NCBI GenBank assembly: GCA_017990155.1
Contig: JAGNOM010000182.1
Coordinates: 1 to 6,054 of the forward strand
Direction: 5' to 3'
From: Propionivibrio sp.
GTDB lineage: Bacteria > Pseudomonadota > Gammaproteobacteria > Burkholderiales > Rhodocyclaceae
DNA length: 6,054 nucleotides
Positions 5,469 through 6,054 of the stretch are shown piece by piece. The notes under the pieces were generated by a model. The model was not told the origin of the DNA. It saw only the letters and a program-made list of their open reading frames with translations, and ran no database searches. Position numbers and translations under genes: made by a program. Within the stretch, counting starts at the first letter, position 1; every line of letters starts with the position of its first letter.

Positions 5469-5744
5469 ATGAACATCACCAAGGACATCAGCCCGCTGAC
5501 GGAGTTCAAGCGGGATTCGGCGCGTCTGATCGCGCAGATAAAGGAGACCGGTCGGCCGCAGATCCTGACCGTGAACGGCAAGCCCTCCGTCGTCGTGATG
5601 GATGCCGCCGCGTGGCAGGAGATGCAGGATCAGCTCGACTATGCCGAGACCGTCGCCGGGATCCGCAAGGGCTTGACGCAGGCCCGTGCCGGGGAAGGCA
5701 CCGAGGCGGGCGCGTTCTTCGACGGCCTCGCCCAAACGAAATGA
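5469..5744 (+). CDS. Phd/YefM-family antitoxin
   Basis: 91 residues, starting MNITKDISPLTEFKRDSARL. Translation most likely starts at ATG 5469, because GGGAAG at 5457-5462 lies 6 bases upstream. The in-frame ATG at 5448 is less well placed. ISPLTEFKRDSARLIAQI (8-25), then PQILTVNGKPSVVVMDAAAW (30-49) is the Phd/YefM N-terminal DNA-binding and dimerisation fold (beta strand, helix, then TVNGKPxxVVM). The C-terminal part (QDQLDYAETVAGIRKGL and the Gly/Ala-rich tail) would wrap the toxin. It neutralises the toxin encoded next and, as known for the family, probably represses the shared promoter, with the complex acting as co-repressor. The stop overlaps the toxin start as ATGA (5741-5744). Length is normal for the family and the gene appears intact. 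Confidence 0.88.
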   Translation: MNITKDISPLTEFKRDSARLIAQIKETGRPQILTVNGKPSVVVMDAAAWQEMQDQLDYAETVAGIRKGLTQARAGEGTEAGAFFDGLAQTK

Positions 5745-6052
5745 CCACTCCCTTGCCCGTGTTCATTACGCCGAATGCGGCGGATGATCTGACAGCGTCA
5801 TGGACCTACCTGCGCGATCACAACCCGAGAGCCGCAGACGAATGGCTCACGGGCATTCGAGAAACCATCCTTGGGCTTGGGTCCATGCCCGACGCACACC
5901 CGATTGCTCCTGAGTCGCAGAATTTTGACCTGCCGATCCGCCGTGCGCTTTACGGCAAGGCAACCCGCTGGCGCATCTACTACGCCGTTATCGACGAGGC
6001 GGTGCAGATTTTGCATGTTCGCCATGGCAGCCGGAGCTATTGGCAACCCTGA
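5741..6052 (+). CDS. RelE/ParE-family toxin
   Basis: 103 residues from ATG 5741, which overlaps the antitoxin stop (ATGA), a typical toxin-antitoxin arrangement that favours coupled synthesis. The N-terminal VFITPNAADDLTASWTYLRD (7-26) is the first strand and helix of the ParE/RelE fold (A-x-x-DL then a helix). The C-terminal IRRALYGKATRWRIYYAVID (66-85) and VQILHVRHGSRSYW (88-101) are the central strands and conserved tail (RIYYxV, VLHVxHGxR-like) of this superfamily. ParE members poison DNA gyrase and RelE members cleave mRNA on the ribosome; the sequence alone does not tell me which target applies. I see no catalytic pattern that decides it, though overall it looks ParE-like. The gene is complete, ending two bases before the window edge. 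Such a pair would stabilise the plasmid or island carrying it. Confidence 0.9.
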   Translation: MTTPLPVFITPNAADDLTASWTYLRDHNPRAADEWLTGIRETILGLGSMPDAHPIAPESQNFDLPIRRALYGKATRWRIYYAVIDEAVQILHVRHGSRSYWQP

Positions 6053-6054
6053 CC

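Overview
This is a GC-rich accessory segment. Codon choice and the look of the proteins suggest an alphaproteobacterium, and the content (transposon, resolvase remnant, retron remnant, toxin-antitoxin pair, broken exporter operon) suggests a plasmid or genomic island. The organism assignment is inference from style, not from a marker gene.

Left edge (1-641, minus strand): the end of a decayed ABC-type exporter operon. One reading frame joins the start of a HlyD-like membrane-fusion adaptor directly to the last ~30 residues of an ABC ATPase. The permease and most of both partners are gone, and an in-frame stop lies in the adaptor part. A small membrane protein follows with an ATGA overlap and runs off the window.

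Centre (642-4451): a complete cryptic Tn3-family transposon of 3810 bp. It has 38-bp terminal inverted repeats (36/38 identical), a res-like region, a serine resolvase (tnpR) and a full-length DDE transposase (tnpA) in one co-directional unit, with no passenger gene. The 5-bp flanks, TGCAC and TGCTC, agree at only 4 of 5 positions. The right flank is the start of a second, unrelated serine resolvase cut off at the transposon end, and its continuation is not on the left. The two flanks are therefore probably not the two halves of one simple target.

Right part (4568-5443): upstream of the truncated resolvase lies a dyad-rich stretch that looks like its own res/promoter region. About 250 bp without a recognisable gene follow. 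Next comes a retron remnant: a perfect 13-bp inverted repeat (4935-4947 / 5064-5076) encloses hairpins in the arrangement expected of msr-msd, and 19 bp further on starts a retron-type reverse transcriptase. That gene keeps the N-terminal blocks and the retron NAxxH motif but stops before any catalytic aspartate.

Right edge (5469-6052): an apparently intact type II toxin-antitoxin operon, a Phd/YefM-like antitoxin overlapping a RelE/ParE-family toxin by ATGA.

The genes do not form one pathway. The window reads as successive insertions and deletions in which the transposon and the toxin-antitoxin pair look functional, while the exporter, the second resolvase and the retron RT are remnants. 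The retron is the least ordinary item: its RNA part looks intact but its RT does not.
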